A DNA stretch of 64,000 nt from Enterovibrio qingdaonensis. GTDB lineage: Bacteria > Pseudomonadota > Gammaproteobacteria > Enterobacterales > Vibrionaceae. Where the stretch lies: contig NZ_JAJUBB010000021.1 of assembly GCF_028683135.1 (NCBI RefSeq), positions 1 to 64,000 on the forward strand, in the 5' to 3' direction. Below are positions 44,710 to 54,443 of this stretch, one piece after another. The number at the start of each line of letters is the position of its first letter. The first letter of the stretch is position 1. A program made the translations under genes and the position numbers. The notes beneath the pieces were generated by a model that worked only from the letters and a program-made list of their open reading frames with translations, did no database searches and had not been told where the DNA came from.

Positions 44710-46617
44710 TTAGCTGACCTTTCTTTCCGATTCAGCGTTATCTGCCAATGACTCCAATAGCATGACGGCGATGTCTTTCACATCTGGCCTTGGCAATACA
44801 ACCCCTTCCAACATCACAGCACACTGCGGGCACGCGACGGCAACCTGTTCGGCTCCGGCATCCCGCACATCCTGCATTCTCATGTCTGGAATGCGACTCT
44901 CGCCCGGAATATCGGTTACTGGCGCGCCGCCACCGCCGCCACAACAACGCGACCGATATCCAGACCGTTCCATCTCTTTCACTTCAATGCCCATAGCTTT
45001 CAACAGATAACGCGGCGCATCGTATCCGCCGTTGTAGCGCCCGAGATAACAAGGGTCGTGATAAGTGACAGATTGCGAATTCTTTTGCTTGAACCTCAAT
45101 TTACTCTGCTCTGTCAGTTGCGCCAGATACTCGGTGTGGTGCAAAACATCGTAGCTGCCACCAAAGTCGGCGTACTCGTTTTTTAACACGTGGTAGGCAT
45201 GTGGGTCGGGCGTGACGATGACTCTGAATTGGTATTTGTTCAGGGTTTTGACATTGGCAATCGCCAAGCGTTGGAAGGTCGCTTCATCCCCCAATCGACG
45301 TGCTAAGTCTCCGCTGTCTAACTCTTCATTGCCCAATATGGCGAATTCCACGCCAGCTTGGCGAAGCAAAGCAACAACCGCTCGCAACGTTCTTTGGTAA
45401 GCGAGATCAAACGCCCCGTCTCCCGCCCACAACAGCACATCCGTTTTGCCAATATCTTTCAATAGATCTACCTTCAAATCGACCGACCAATTGGCACGAT
45501 TTTTCGGTGAAAACCCGTTGGGATTGTCAGTGGTGATCAAGTTTTCCAACGCCTGAACACCTTTCCCCGCAGTCTCGCCTTTCGCGAGAGTAAGGTTTCT
45601 GCGCATGTCGACAATGGCATCAACATGCTCAATCATCATCGGGCATTCTTCGACACAGGCTCGGCATGTCGTACATGACCACACGGTGTCAGCACCCAAA
45701 AGGCGTTCGAACAAAGGTTCGTCTGGTGCGCCCTGACACGGCGTATCTGACTTACCAGGGTAATGACTACCGGCATACTTTTCCGTAGAACCGCCCGCCA
45801 TGCCTACAACCAAGTCCTGAATCAGTTTTTTGGGGTTCAACGGCTGACCCGCCGCAAATGCCGGGCATACCTTTTCACAACGCCCACACTGCACACAGGC
45901 ATCAAACCCCAGCAACTGGTTCCAATAGAAGTCTTTCGGTTTCTCTACGCCCAAGGTCGATTCATTGAGGTCAATAGGTTTTAACCCCGTGGAGCGGCCA
46001 CCACCAAACCGTTCTTGGCGTCGGTGAAACCCAAGATGCAATGCCCCAGAGAAGGCATGCTTCATTGGACCGCCGCTGAACACACCAAAGAACAGTTCCG
46101 CCAAGCCAAAGATCACACCTCCTATACACAACGCCACCAAGATAAGCGGCTCACTATGCGAACTGAAAAGCAACAGGATGGATAACACTAAGCCAGACAA
46201 GGAGAAAGCCAACAGGCTGACAGGCAATCGTTGCCAGTCGCCTTTTGATAAATTTTCAGGCGGGTTATCTCGACGCTTTTTGACCTTCATCGCTCCGTAA
46301 GCCATGGCCGAAAAAGTGATTGCCATCAAGGCGTACGTGACAAGGTTGCCGATGCCAAACACGTACACAATAAGCATCAATATAACCGAGGCAACCAAGC
46401 CACCCGCGGTGGCAACGTGCGTATCAGCAAACGCTTTGTCTCTCGCCACCACATCGTGAAGATCGACAAGATAACGACGAGGAATGGAAGACAGTGCTGC
46501 AAGAAACGGAACTGGCTGCGGTTTTCCACGTCGCCAAAGCCTGACTCGCTTAAGTGCTCCTATGGCAAAGAGCACCACAGAAACTACCAATATCGCACCG
46601 ATCAATGACGTCCACAT
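44710..46617 (-). CDS. dgcB: DgcB-like iron-sulfur membrane oxidoreductase of dimethylglycine catabolism
   Basis: The 635-residue protein has N-terminal transmembrane helices (about 1-25 and 65-175, including VILMLIVYVFGIGNLVTYAL). Two [4Fe-4S] ferredoxin motifs follow, CVQCGRCEKVCPAF at about 238-251 and CTTCRACVEECPM at about 312-324. Two CCG-type heterodisulfide-reductase-like segments close the protein; the last is RCCGGGGGAPVTD near 557. This is the layout of Pseudomonas DgcB, which works with DgcA in demethylating dimethylglycine. 21 bases after the dgcA-like gene in the same operon. Confidence 0.9.
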   Translation of the reverse strand: MWTSLIGAILVVSVVLFAIGALKRVRLWRRGKPQPVPFLAALSSIPRRYLVDLHDVVARDKAFADTHVATAGGLVASVILMLIVYVFGIGNLVTYALMAITFSAMAYGAMKVKKRRDNPPENLSKGDWQRLPVSLLAFSLSGLVLSILLLFSSHSEPLILVALCIGGVIFGLAELFFGVFSGGPMKHAFSGALHLGFHRRQERFGGGRSTGLKPIDLNESTLGVEKPKDFYWNQLLGFDACVQCGRCEKVCPAFAAGQPLNPKKLIQDLVVGMAGGSTEKYAGSHYPGKSDTPCQGAPDEPLFERLLGADTVWSCTTCRACVEECPMMIEHVDAIVDMRRNLTLAKGETAGKGVQALENLITTDNPNGFSPKNRANWSVDLKVDLLKDIGKTDVLLWAGDGAFDLAYQRTLRAVVALLRQAGVEFAILGNEELDSGDLARRLGDEATFQRLAIANVKTLNKYQFRVIVTPDPHAYHVLKNEYADFGGSYDVLHHTEYLAQLTEQSKLRFKQKNSQSVTYHDPCYLGRYNGGYDAPRYLLKAMGIEVKEMERSGYRSRCCGGGGGAPVTDIPGESRIPDMRMQDVRDAGAEQVAVACPQCAVMLEGVVLPRPDVKDIAVMLLESLADNAESERKVS

Positions 46618-46638
46618 GTATTGTTACCCCGCAGACCG

Positions 46639-48699
46639 TCAGAGATCTTTGAATATCCGCAACGCATCATAGATGGCTGCATGAATGTTTCTAGGTGCAC
46701 CACAATCGCCAATCCGGAAGAGCAGGTAGCCCTCTTCCGTTTCTGCAAACGCAGGTTGTGGTTCAAAGGCAAACAAGGCATCGATATCCACCTGCCCTTT
46801 GTTGCTCGCGCCCTCTTTTAATGCGTAGTAAAGCGATTCATCAGGTCTGACACCGTTCTCTACCACCACTTGATCAACCACGCGCTCTTCGCGAACACCC
46901 GTGTACTCGTTTTCAAAGCGTGCGATCAGTTTGTCACCTTCTTTGTATACGCGTTCCAACGTCAAATCCGGCGTCATCACTACGTCACTCTGATAGAGAC
47001 TGCGGTAATAGGTGGGGAAACTGGTACCGCCTACCGCAACACCTGGCTTGATATCGTCAGTGACTAATTCCACCAGCGATCCTTTCGACGCAAGATAATC
47101 CGCAACCGACATGCCCGCAAATTCACAAATAGTGTCAAACACCACCACATTTTTGCCTGGTTCAACCGCGCCGCTTAATATGTCCCAACTCGATACGACC
47201 AACCCATCATCCCCGCCCCATTCTGGGCTCTGATTGATGAAAGGTTTTCCGCCAACAGCCAGCACAACCACATCGGGATTTTCAGCCAGAATGGCCGATT
47301 CATCCGCCGCGGTGTTAAACACCAGATTCACGCCTAAACGACGCAGTTCCAGATCAAACCAACGTGTGATCCCTGCGATTTGCTCCCGTTGCGGTGCTTG
47401 TGCCGCCAATGTGATTTGCCCGCCAAGCTCGCTGTTTTTCTCAAACAGTGTGACTTGGTGACCACGTTCGGCGCAAACTCGCGCAGTCTCCATACCTCCG
47501 GGTCCGCCGCCAACGACAACAACCTTGCGGATCGGACCATCTGTTTTGGTGATGTTATGAGGGAGATGCGTTTCACGAGACGTGGCCGCATTTTGAATGC
47601 ACAGGACGTCGATGCCTTGATATTGGCGATCGATACAATAGTTTGCGCCAACACACTGACGAATTTGGTCTGTCTGTCCTAATTTCACTTTGGTGATGAG
47701 ATGCGGGTCAGCAAGATGTGCACGTGTCATACCAACAAAATCGACCAAACCGCTTTCCAACGCCCGTGCTGCTTGAACTGGATCTTTAATGTTTTGTGCA
47801 TGCATGACAGGCACGCTGACCACACTGCGAATACCCGCTGCCAAATGGATAAAAGGCTCTGGCGGATAGGTCATATTTGGGATCACATTCGCCAGCGTAT
47901 TGTGGGTATCACAGCCCGAACCCACCACGCTGAAGAAATCGATCAGCCCTAAACCATCGTAGTAAGCCGCAATTTCTTTCATTGCTTCATGGTCTAGGCC
48001 ATCAGGGTGAAACTCATCGCCCGTCATGCGAATGCCAACGGCATAATCACGCCCAACTTCTGCCCGAACGGCTTTAAGGACTTCTACACCAAAACGCATG
48101 CGGTTTTCAAAACTGCCGCCCCATTCATCGGTTCGGTGATTAACGCGCGGGCTCCAGAATTGATCCACCAAATGTTGGTGTGCAAAAGAGAGTTCAACGC
48201 CATCTAGCCCACCGTCTTTTGCCCGCTTCACGGCTTTGGCAAAGTCATCAATCACGCGCCAGATTTCCTCGGGCTCAATGGTTTTACAGGTGGCACGGTG
48301 GACAGGCTCACGAATACCACTCGGGCTCATCAAGCTTGGCCAATTCCCCCCATCCCAACGTGAACGACGCCCCATGTGCGTCAATTGAATCATGATGTGG
48401 GCACCGTGCTTGTGCATCGCGTCAGCCAGATTTTGAAGGTGAGGAATGACATCGTCAGACGCCATGTTGACCGAACTCCACCAGCCTTGCGGGCTATCAA
48501 TAGAAACCGGACTCGACCCACCACAAACACAAAGGCCGATTCCGCCTTTGGCTTTCTCTTCGTAGTATTTGATGTAACGCTCGGTGGTCATCCCATTTTC
48601 CGTTGCGTATACCTCGGCATGCGCTGTGCTGATCACACGATTTCTGATCGTGAGCTTATTGATGGCCAGCGGTTGAAAAATCGCGTCGAACTGAGACAT
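46639..48699 (-). CDS. dgcA: DgcA-like dimethylglycine demethylase subunit (old yellow enzyme/TMADH family)
   Basis: The 686-residue flavoprotein has an N-terminal FMN TIM barrel at about 1-330 (FQPLAINKLTIRNRVISTAHAE, FAHQHLVDQFWSP, NHRTDEWGGSFENRMRF). A cysteine cluster at about 338-360 (CVGANYCIDRQ ... VLCIQN) is for an iron-sulfur centre, and a C-terminal NAD(P)-type dinucleotide domain carries VVVVGGGPGGMETARV. This is the trimethylamine-dehydrogenase plan, and in this gene order it corresponds to DgcA, which demethylates N,N-dimethylglycine to sarcosine. Electrons leave through DgcB and the ETF pair. Substrate is inferred from synteny. Confidence 0.88.
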   Translation of the reverse strand: MSQFDAIFQPLAINKLTIRNRVISTAHAEVYATENGMTTERYIKYYEEKAKGGIGLCVCGGSSPVSIDSPQGWWSSVNMASDDVIPHLQNLADAMHKHGAHIMIQLTHMGRRSRWDGGNWPSLMSPSGIREPVHRATCKTIEPEEIWRVIDDFAKAVKRAKDGGLDGVELSFAHQHLVDQFWSPRVNHRTDEWGGSFENRMRFGVEVLKAVRAEVGRDYAVGIRMTGDEFHPDGLDHEAMKEIAAYYDGLGLIDFFSVVGSGCDTHNTLANVIPNMTYPPEPFIHLAAGIRSVVSVPVMHAQNIKDPVQAARALESGLVDFVGMTRAHLADPHLITKVKLGQTDQIRQCVGANYCIDRQYQGIDVLCIQNAATSRETHLPHNITKTDGPIRKVVVVGGGPGGMETARVCAERGHQVTLFEKNSELGGQITLAAQAPQREQIAGITRWFDLELRRLGVNLVFNTAADESAILAENPDVVVLAVGGKPFINQSPEWGGDDGLVVSSWDILSGAVEPGKNVVVFDTICEFAGMSVADYLASKGSLVELVTDDIKPGVAVGGTSFPTYYRSLYQSDVVMTPDLTLERVYKEGDKLIARFENEYTGVREERVVDQVVVENGVRPDESLYYALKEGASNKGQVDIDALFAFEPQPAFAETEEGYLLFRIGDCGAPRNIHAAIYDALRIFKDL

Positions 48700-48764
48700 T
48701 GCACTTCCTTATACATGACGGGCTAAGGCATCTTTTTCGCGCCTTTTACATAGCTTGTTTGACA

Positions 48765-49298
48765 CTATCCGATCGGTTTCACCTCAAAGAGGCCAAACTC
48801 TATCCCTTCTTCCGCCCCACTTTGTAACTGGGTGGCGACCGTTTTAATGGGAAAACCCACACTGTCTGTTATCTGATCCATTGCGCCTGCAAACCAGCCT
48901 GTGAACATGTAGTCCACCTTCCGGTTTACCTTGCCGTAGTAGTAAACAAACGCTGAGTTCTCGAGCCTCACTTTTGCCGTACCCTGTGCGACATCGAGTT
49001 GCTCGATAAAGAATTGCCCCCAACCACGTTGAGAGAGTCGTTTCATGTAATGGTCAAAGACTTCAGCACCTGAAATGCCGTGTGTCGCGCCTTCTTTTTC
49101 ACACCAGAAATAAGCTGATTTATAGCCTGCCTTATAAAGCAACTCTGCATAGACATCCGCACCAATAGCGTCTTCTACGGCAGCATGGTTATTGATAAAG
49201 AAATGCCGAGGAACATAGAGCATGGGTAATCCATCGGTGCTCCACACGCCTGTTTCGTCATCAACTTCAATCGGTATTTCCGGGGGATGATGTCCCAT
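48765..49298 (-). CDS. DUF5943-type protein of the dimethylglycine operon
   Basis: The product is about 177 residues. The same gene occurs between the dipeptidase and dgcA genes in the Pseudomonas glycine betaine region (PA5397-type). Conserved stretches: GLPMLYVPRHFFINNHAAVEDAIG, FEVK-ending C-terminus, and YMFTGWFAGAMDQI. The fold resembles the small-molecule-binding 4-vinyl-reductase (V4R)-like group, but I do not claim it. The start at 49298 has AAGGA seven bases before; 49313 is an alternative. The dipeptidase stop is 32 bases upstream. Confidence 0.8.
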   Translation of the reverse strand: MGHHPPEIPIEVDDETGVWSTDGLPMLYVPRHFFINNHAAVEDAIGADVYAELLYKAGYKSAYFWCEKEGATHGISGAEVFDHYMKRLSQRGWGQFFIEQLDVAQGTAKVRLENSAFVYYYGKVNRKVDYMFTGWFAGAMDQITDSVGFPIKTVATQLQSGAEEGIEFGLFEVKPIG

Positions 49299-49330
49299 GT
49301 TCTCGTCCTTCATTCGTAACCCCAGTACAT

Positions 49331-50323
49331 TTATTCGCCCCAAACATCTCTCAAGACGTTCACCCAGTTACCGCCCATGATTTTCTGCACCTTCTCGGGA
49401 GACCAACCGTTCGCCAGCAAGGCTTCAGTTAGGTTCGGGAATTCCCCGACAGTGCGAATGCCTTTGGGGTTAATGATCTCGCCAAAGCGTGTCAGTCTTC
49501 GGGCATAACCTTTGTCATGGGTGATCCATTCAAAGAACGCCTGATCGTGGCCTTGGGTAAAGTCAGTGCCGATGCCCACACAGTCTTCGCCAACCAAATC
49601 GACGATGTAGTCAATCGCTTCAACATAGTCTTCGATGGTGGATTGGATGCCGTTTTTCAAAAATGGCGCAAACATGGTGACCCCGATGAAACCACCATGG
49701 TCAGCAATGAATTTCAGCTCTTCATCGGACTTGTTGCGGGGGTGCTCTTTAAGGCCGAGTGGTAGGCAGTGGGAATAACAAACCGGTTTTTTCGATTCGA
49801 GTATGACTTCTTCTGACGTTTTTGGACCAACATGGGAAAGGTCACACATCATGCCGACACGGTTCATTTCCGCGACGACTTCCTTGCCGAATCCCGACAG
49901 ACCACCATCACGCTCGTAGCAGCCTGTGCCGACCAAGTTTTGAGTGTTGTAAGCCATTTGAGCAATGCCCACACCCAGCTTTTTGAAAATTTCGATATAG
50001 CCAAGTTTGTCTTCGAATGCGTGGACATTCTGAAAGCCAAGCATAATGCCTGTCTTGCCTTCTTGCTTGGCGCGCAGAATGTCATCGGTCGAATGCACTG
50101 GGCGAATAAGGTCGCTGTTTTCTTCCATCAACTGGTTGAACTCAACAATGTTATCCACGGTTGCCTGAAAGCCTTCCCATACCGACACGGTGCAATTCGC
50201 CGCTGTCAGGCCCCCTTTCGCCATATCTTCAAACAGTGCACGATTCCACTTCGCGATGATCAACCCATCAATGATGATGGAGTCACGATGCAAAGCTGCC
50301 GCAATTGGATTGTTGTTCGACAT
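49331..50323 (-). CDS. Membrane dipeptidase-like protein (peptidase M19) of the dimethylglycine operon
   Basis: The 330-residue amidohydrolase-fold protein belongs to the renal-dipeptidase (M19) family. DGLIIAKWN is near residue 20, GVGIAQMAYNTQN, MCDLSHVGPKTSEEVI and KPVCYSHCLPLGL carry metal ligands, and VGIGTDFTQGHD is near residue 250. The usual first HxD motif reads as IDGLII, so one metal ligand seems missing, as in other members of this operon type. Its role in dimethylglycine breakdown is not known. First gene of the dgc operon, 103 bases after the hydroxylase-like gene. Confidence 0.85.
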   Translation of the reverse strand: MSNNNPIAAALHRDSIIIDGLIIAKWNRALFEDMAKGGLTAANCTVSVWEGFQATVDNIVEFNQLMEENSDLIRPVHSTDDILRAKQEGKTGIMLGFQNVHAFEDKLGYIEIFKKLGVGIAQMAYNTQNLVGTGCYERDGGLSGFGKEVVAEMNRVGMMCDLSHVGPKTSEEVILESKKPVCYSHCLPLGLKEHPRNKSDEELKFIADHGGFIGVTMFAPFLKNGIQSTIEDYVEAIDYIVDLVGEDCVGIGTDFTQGHDQAFFEWITHDKGYARRLTRFGEIINPKGIRTVGEFPNLTEALLANGWSPEKVQKIMGGNWVNVLRDVWGE

Positions 50324-50426
50324 CTTGTCTACCCACGTTAGCGTTCTCTTTATATGTAGTTCAAGTTAACCAACAAGGGGGTGATTCAGCGGTGCGATTG
50401 CGACAGGATTGAACAGGAATGCGTCG

Positions 50427-51605
50427 TTACCGATCTCTACCCTGACGGCTTTTCGTTCTCATCATTTTGACGAGAGAGGAGAACGGATAAATTGTCTGTC
50501 CCACAATGGTTTTCGGTAAAGGCTTGGTCGTGCCATATTCAGCTGGCCAGTGTGTTTTTGGCATATGCATGGTGCCAAATAGCCAATCAAACAGCACAAG
50601 GTGAGCACCAAAATTGGTATCGATCGCAGGCTTCTCTGAACTGTGGTGCCAATGATGAAACTGAGGCGTTACAAAGATGTACTTCAGAACACCAAACGGT
50701 AGCCTCGTATTGCAGTGAATCAAGACCGCCTGCAGTGCAGCAAACACGACGTAGGCATTTAGTACACCTTCCGATGGCCCTAAGAGATACAGCGGCACCA
50801 TCACCATCGCGCGCTCAGAAAATACCTGGATGAAATGTCCTCGCGAACCCGCCAACCAATCGAGGTTTTCAACTGAATGATGAACCGCATGCACAGGCCA
50901 GAGGCATTTCACCACATGGAACAAACGGTGCTCCCAGTACAAAACAAAGTCAGCGGCAACAAGGACTATTAAGAACTGAAGAACGGTAGGTAGAGCCTGA
51001 AAACTTTCCTGAAATGAAGGACTAACCGCCCAGTTAAAATGACTCGTGTGGTAGTTGGCATAAATCAGAATGGCCGAAATGGCGAGGTGGTTAAAACAGA
51101 AATAGATAAAGTCCGTTTCCCACTCGGCACGAAGAATGACCTGATTTTTGTATTTAGGCAGAAGCTTTTCTAACGAGAGGAAAATCGCCGCAGACCCCAG
51201 CAGTGCCAAGATAAGCCAATCAACACCTAGCGAAAGCTCCATAGGTTCGACAGGCCCAACAGGAACGGCATACCCTCCAAGCGCAAAAGCCAACAGGGTG
51301 AGAAGAATGCCTGCACAGCCTAACCTGCGATACTTTTTTAAAAAGTGGGTCATTGCACCGAAGAACAATGAAAAGTACATGCCGTACTTCAGCACAACCT
51401 GCAGTTTTTCCGCATCGTACGCTTTACGAAGCTCGGTAGTCGTTAGCAACGAGGGGTAGAGGTACGCAAGCACAGCCAACAAGCTCAGTGCGCCTAAAAA
51501 AACCGAAAGGTAGCCACTGATTTTTCCATCGCCTAATCGAAACTGTCGCTCTGCGTCCAATTCAACCACGCGGTTTCGATATTCGTACTTTTCCTTGTTG
51601 CTCAT
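50427..51605 (-). CDS. Sterol desaturase/fatty acid hydroxylase family membrane protein
   Basis: The 392-residue di-iron membrane oxygenase-type protein has about eight hydrophobic segments. Histidine boxes match the family: YWEHRLFHVVKCLWPVHAVHHS (HxxxH then HxxHH) at about 225-243 and FHHWHHSSE near 320. It might hydroxylate or desaturate a lipid or sterol-like substrate; the substrate is unknown. It is inserted between two one-carbon gene blocks in the same direction, and a hairpin upstream separates it from fhs. Confidence 0.85.
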   Translation of the reverse strand: MSNKEKYEYRNRVVELDAERQFRLGDGKISGYLSVFLGALSLLAVLAYLYPSLLTTTELRKAYDAEKLQVVLKYGMYFSLFFGAMTHFLKKYRRLGCAGILLTLLAFALGGYAVPVGPVEPMELSLGVDWLILALLGSAAIFLSLEKLLPKYKNQVILRAEWETDFIYFCFNHLAISAILIYANYHTSHFNWAVSPSFQESFQALPTVLQFLIVLVAADFVLYWEHRLFHVVKCLWPVHAVHHSVENLDWLAGSRGHFIQVFSERAMVMVPLYLLGPSEGVLNAYVVFAALQAVLIHCNTRLPFGVLKYIFVTPQFHHWHHSSEKPAIDTNFGAHLVLFDWLFGTMHMPKTHWPAEYGTTKPLPKTIVGQTIYPFSSLVKMMRTKSRQGRDR

Positions 51606-51690
51606 AACTGCTTACTCTCGGGATTGGAGGAATAAGAGTATGTTAGCGTTGTGTTTAACGGCGTGCCCGCACGACGCTCCAAGTAACAAA

Positions 51691-51713
51691 TAACGCCACA
51701 TGACGTGGCGTTA
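51691..51713 (-). terminator. Hairpin downstream of fhs
   Basis: The arms taacgccac (51691-51699) and gtggcgtta (51705-51713) enclose a five-base loop; reading leftwards it runs into ATTTGTT. It probably ends the dmdA-like/metF-like/fhs transcript and marks the border with the hydroxylase gene. Confidence 0.7.
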
Positions 51714-51739
51714 TATAGTACCTTCAGCGCAAGGTGTAC

Positions 51740-53467
51740 TTAGAACAAGCCGACGATCTCACCATCATCGTCTAACGAGATATTGAGAGCCGCTGGGTGC
51801 TTGGGTAAGCCCGGCATGGTCATAACGTCCCCGCAAATCGCGACAACAAAGCCTGCACCGGCCATCAAACGCAACTCTCTGACAGAGAGAATGTGCCCTT
51901 CGGGTGCGCCTAACTCACTGGCTTCTGAAGAAAAACTGTAAGGCGTTTTTGCAATACAAATAGGAAGATGTCCAAACCCAAGATCATGAATTTCATCTAG
52001 CTGTTTTTGCGCTGCAATGTTGAACTGAACGTCTGCCGCACCGTAAAGCTCGGTGGCAACAGCACGAATTTTTTCATCAATGGCCTGTTCGTTTTCGTAA
52101 AGGTATTTCACTTGCGCACCGTCATTTTCCAGTGCAGATTTTACAGCTTCAGCGACCGCTTTCGCGCCCTCTCCACCTTCAGCCCAGTGTGTGGCTTCTT
52201 CTACACGCGCACCCAGTTTCAAACAGGCTTCTTTGATGGCAGTCAATTCCTGCGTGGTGTCTGTCGGGAAGCGGTTGATAGCAACAATCGGGTTCAGACC
52301 AAATTTCTGCATGTTTTGGATATGACGTTCGAGATTAACCATGCCGTTTGAAAGTGCCTCGACATTTGGCTCATCAAGCTGCATTTTCAGTAAGCCACCC
52401 TGCATTTTCAGGGCGCGCACGGTACAAACAAGCACGGCGACATCGGGTTCCAACCCAGAAATACGGGACTTGATATGAATGAACTTCTCTGCCCCTAAAT
52501 CTGCACCAAATCCCGCCTCAGTCACGACCACGTCTGACAGCCCCATTGCAGTGCGTGTTGCCATCACTGAGTTACAACCATGGGCAATGTTAGCGAATGG
52601 TCCACCGTGGATAAGAGCAGGGTTATGCTCCAACGTTTGAATGAGGTTCGGTTGGATGGCATCTTTCAGCAACACTGTCATTGCACCGTCAGCACCTAAT
52701 TCACGCGCTGTGACAGGCCGACCACTGGTATCGCGACCAATAATAATATTGCCCAATCTGCGTTGCAGATCTTTACGGTCTTCCGCCAGACATAAGATAG
52801 CCATGATTTCTGAGGCAACGGTGATATCAAAACCCGACTCTCTCGGCTGCCCATGCGCAGGGCCACCCAAACCTACCAAGGTATGACGCAACGCGCGGTC
52901 ATTCATGTCCATCACGCGGCGCCACGTGATGCGCCTTGGGTCTAGGTCGAGTTCGTTGTCCCAGTGAATATGATTATCGATCAGTGCTGCCAGCAGATTG
53001 TGTGCGGAAGTGATGGCATGAAAGTCACCGTTAAAGTGCAGATTCAAATCTTCCATCGGGATCGCTTGTGAACGACCACCTCCTGCTGCACCACCTTTCA
53101 CCCCAAAACAAGGGCCAAGAGATGGCTCACGCAAGCATACGCTGGTGTTAACGCCAATACTGTTCAACGCATCTGTCAAACCAATGCTGGTTGTTGTTTT
53201 CCCTTCACCCGCAGGTGTTGGTGTTATTGCCGTCACCAACACCAGCTTCCCTTGCTTCGTTGTTGTGTCAATCTGACCTAAATCAAGTTTCGCCTTGTAG
53301 TGTCCATAAGGAATAAGCGCATGATGCGCGACACCCAACTTGCGCTGAGCCACTTCGAAAATAGGCCAAGGTTTCACTGCACGTGCAATGTCGATATCCG
53401 GGGCACCCGGTGGGGGTAAAACTGTCATAGATGATTCTGCCAGTACTGTATTATTTTGGTTATTCAT
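51740..53467 (-). CDS. fhs: Formate-tetrahydrofolate ligase
   Basis: The product of about 575 residues makes 10-formyl-THF from formate, THF and ATP, or runs in reverse to release formate and ATP. Seen: the P-loop-like [46 protein letters not shown], and the C-terminal [32 protein letters not shown]. In the same operon as a MetF-like and a GcvT/DmdA-like gene it likely closes a methyl-oxidation route. Start uncertain: ATG 53467 (GGATGG before it), ATG 53476, or a TTG at 53497 overlapping the previous gene. Confidence 0.95.
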   Translation of the reverse strand: MNNQNNTVLAESSMTVLPPPGAPDIDIARAVKPWPIFEVAQRKLGVAHHALIPYGHYKAKLDLGQIDTTTKQGKLVLVTAITPTPAGEGKTTTSIGLTDALNSIGVNTSVCLREPSLGPCFGVKGGAAGGGRSQAIPMEDLNLHFNGDFHAITSAHNLLAALIDNHIHWDNELDLDPRRITWRRVMDMNDRALRHTLVGLGGPAHGQPRESGFDITVASEIMAILCLAEDRKDLQRRLGNIIIGRDTSGRPVTARELGADGAMTVLLKDAIQPNLIQTLEHNPALIHGGPFANIAHGCNSVMATRTAMGLSDVVVTEAGFGADLGAEKFIHIKSRISGLEPDVAVLVCTVRALKMQGGLLKMQLDEPNVEALSNGMVNLERHIQNMQKFGLNPIVAINRFPTDTTQELTAIKEACLKLGARVEEATHWAEGGEGAKAVAEAVKSALENDGAQVKYLYENEQAIDEKIRAVATELYGAADVQFNIAAQKQLDEIHDLGFGHLPICIAKTPYSFSSEASELGAPEGHILSVRELRLMAGAGFVVAICGDVMTMPGLPKHPAALNISLDDDGEIVGLF

Positions 53468-53483
53468 ACCTGCCATCCAAACT

Positions 53484-54389
53484 TCATGACGACACAAGCA
53501 AGTGAGCCGATGACAACCATTGGTTTGACTGCTTTAAGCCACCAAACGGAAAAAGATGAATCCCTTGAAGCGACGTCGACGGGTGCGTCGCTTTATATTC
53601 ACAAAGCGTTCTAAACAGCGCATCCGGTGTCCAAGGGCGCAGTAGTCTCGCTGCATTCATATTTTTGCGCAATGCCTTTGCGGAGGTTGATACACCACAC
53701 TGCGCTGCGTATGCGAGCAAATTTTTCAACCGTGTTGGGCCAGCAAGGCCCAAGTAGACCGGAATTGACGACAAAATGGTTTGATGTTCATCAAGCCATT
53801 TAATGAGTGATTCATCATCAAATGAAAACTGTGTTACAACCCAAAGTTCCAGTCCGTGTGCTTTTGCATAATCACGCTTAAACATAAGTGCTTCTTTTAA
53901 TGCGGTATTATCTGCTTTGGGGTGCCCTTCAGGATGCCCTGCAACGCCCATCCCTGTTAGGCCGTACTCGGTCAAAATACCTGAGGCCAACAATGCAAGC
54001 GTATCTTGGTACGGTCCCAATGCTTTTTCTGTGTCACCCGCGATGAGCAATACCTCTTTCACACCTATACGTTGAAGAGACGCCAACCATGCGCGCAAGG
54101 TTTCTGCATCAGGTACGCTGCGCGCTGGAAGATGAGGAACTGGCTTCATCCCCCAGCCTAGCAAGGTTTCACAGGCACTAAATGCGTTTTCAAATGCTGC
54201 GTTGGGCAAAAACGGAACATACACCCGCATACCTTGATGCATCCACTCTGGTGCGGTAGCACCTAAGTCAACGATTTGTTTGGGCGTTGCTTCTAAAGAA
54301 GACTGAGAGAGCAATGCGTTAGCTGCTGATACAGGATCAACCAGCTCTGGCAACGTACGGTTGCCATCTGAAATACTGTCCATGGTCAT
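53484..54389 (-). CDS. Methylenetetrahydrofolate reductase-like protein (MetF family)
   Basis: The 301-residue TIM-barrel flavoprotein is of the MetF type, interconverting 5-methyl-THF and 5,10-methylene-THF. Diagnostic pieces: [22 protein letters not shown] (FAD-side), [14 protein letters not shown] corresponding to the MetF PEGHP loop, and [17 protein letters not shown] corresponding to TQFFFD. The N-terminus is divergent from biosynthetic MetF, so it is more likely a catabolic paralogue. 54 bases after the GcvT-family gene and 16 before the fhs start; probably runs in the oxidative direction here. Confidence 0.85.
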   Translation of the reverse strand: MTMDSISDGNRTLPELVDPVSAANALLSQSSLEATPKQIVDLGATAPEWMHQGMRVYVPFLPNAAFENAFSACETLLGWGMKPVPHLPARSVPDAETLRAWLASLQRIGVKEVLLIAGDTEKALGPYQDTLALLASGILTEYGLTGMGVAGHPEGHPKADNTALKEALMFKRDYAKAHGLELWVVTQFSFDDESLIKWLDEHQTILSSIPVYLGLAGPTRLKNLLAYAAQCGVSTSAKALRKNMNAARLLRPWTPDALFRTLCEYKATHPSTSLQGIHLFPFGGLKQSNQWLSSAHLLVSS

Positions 54390-54443
54390 GAAACGTGTCG
54401 CCTAGAGGGAAGCAAGGCGCAGTGAACACACTGCGCCATAATG

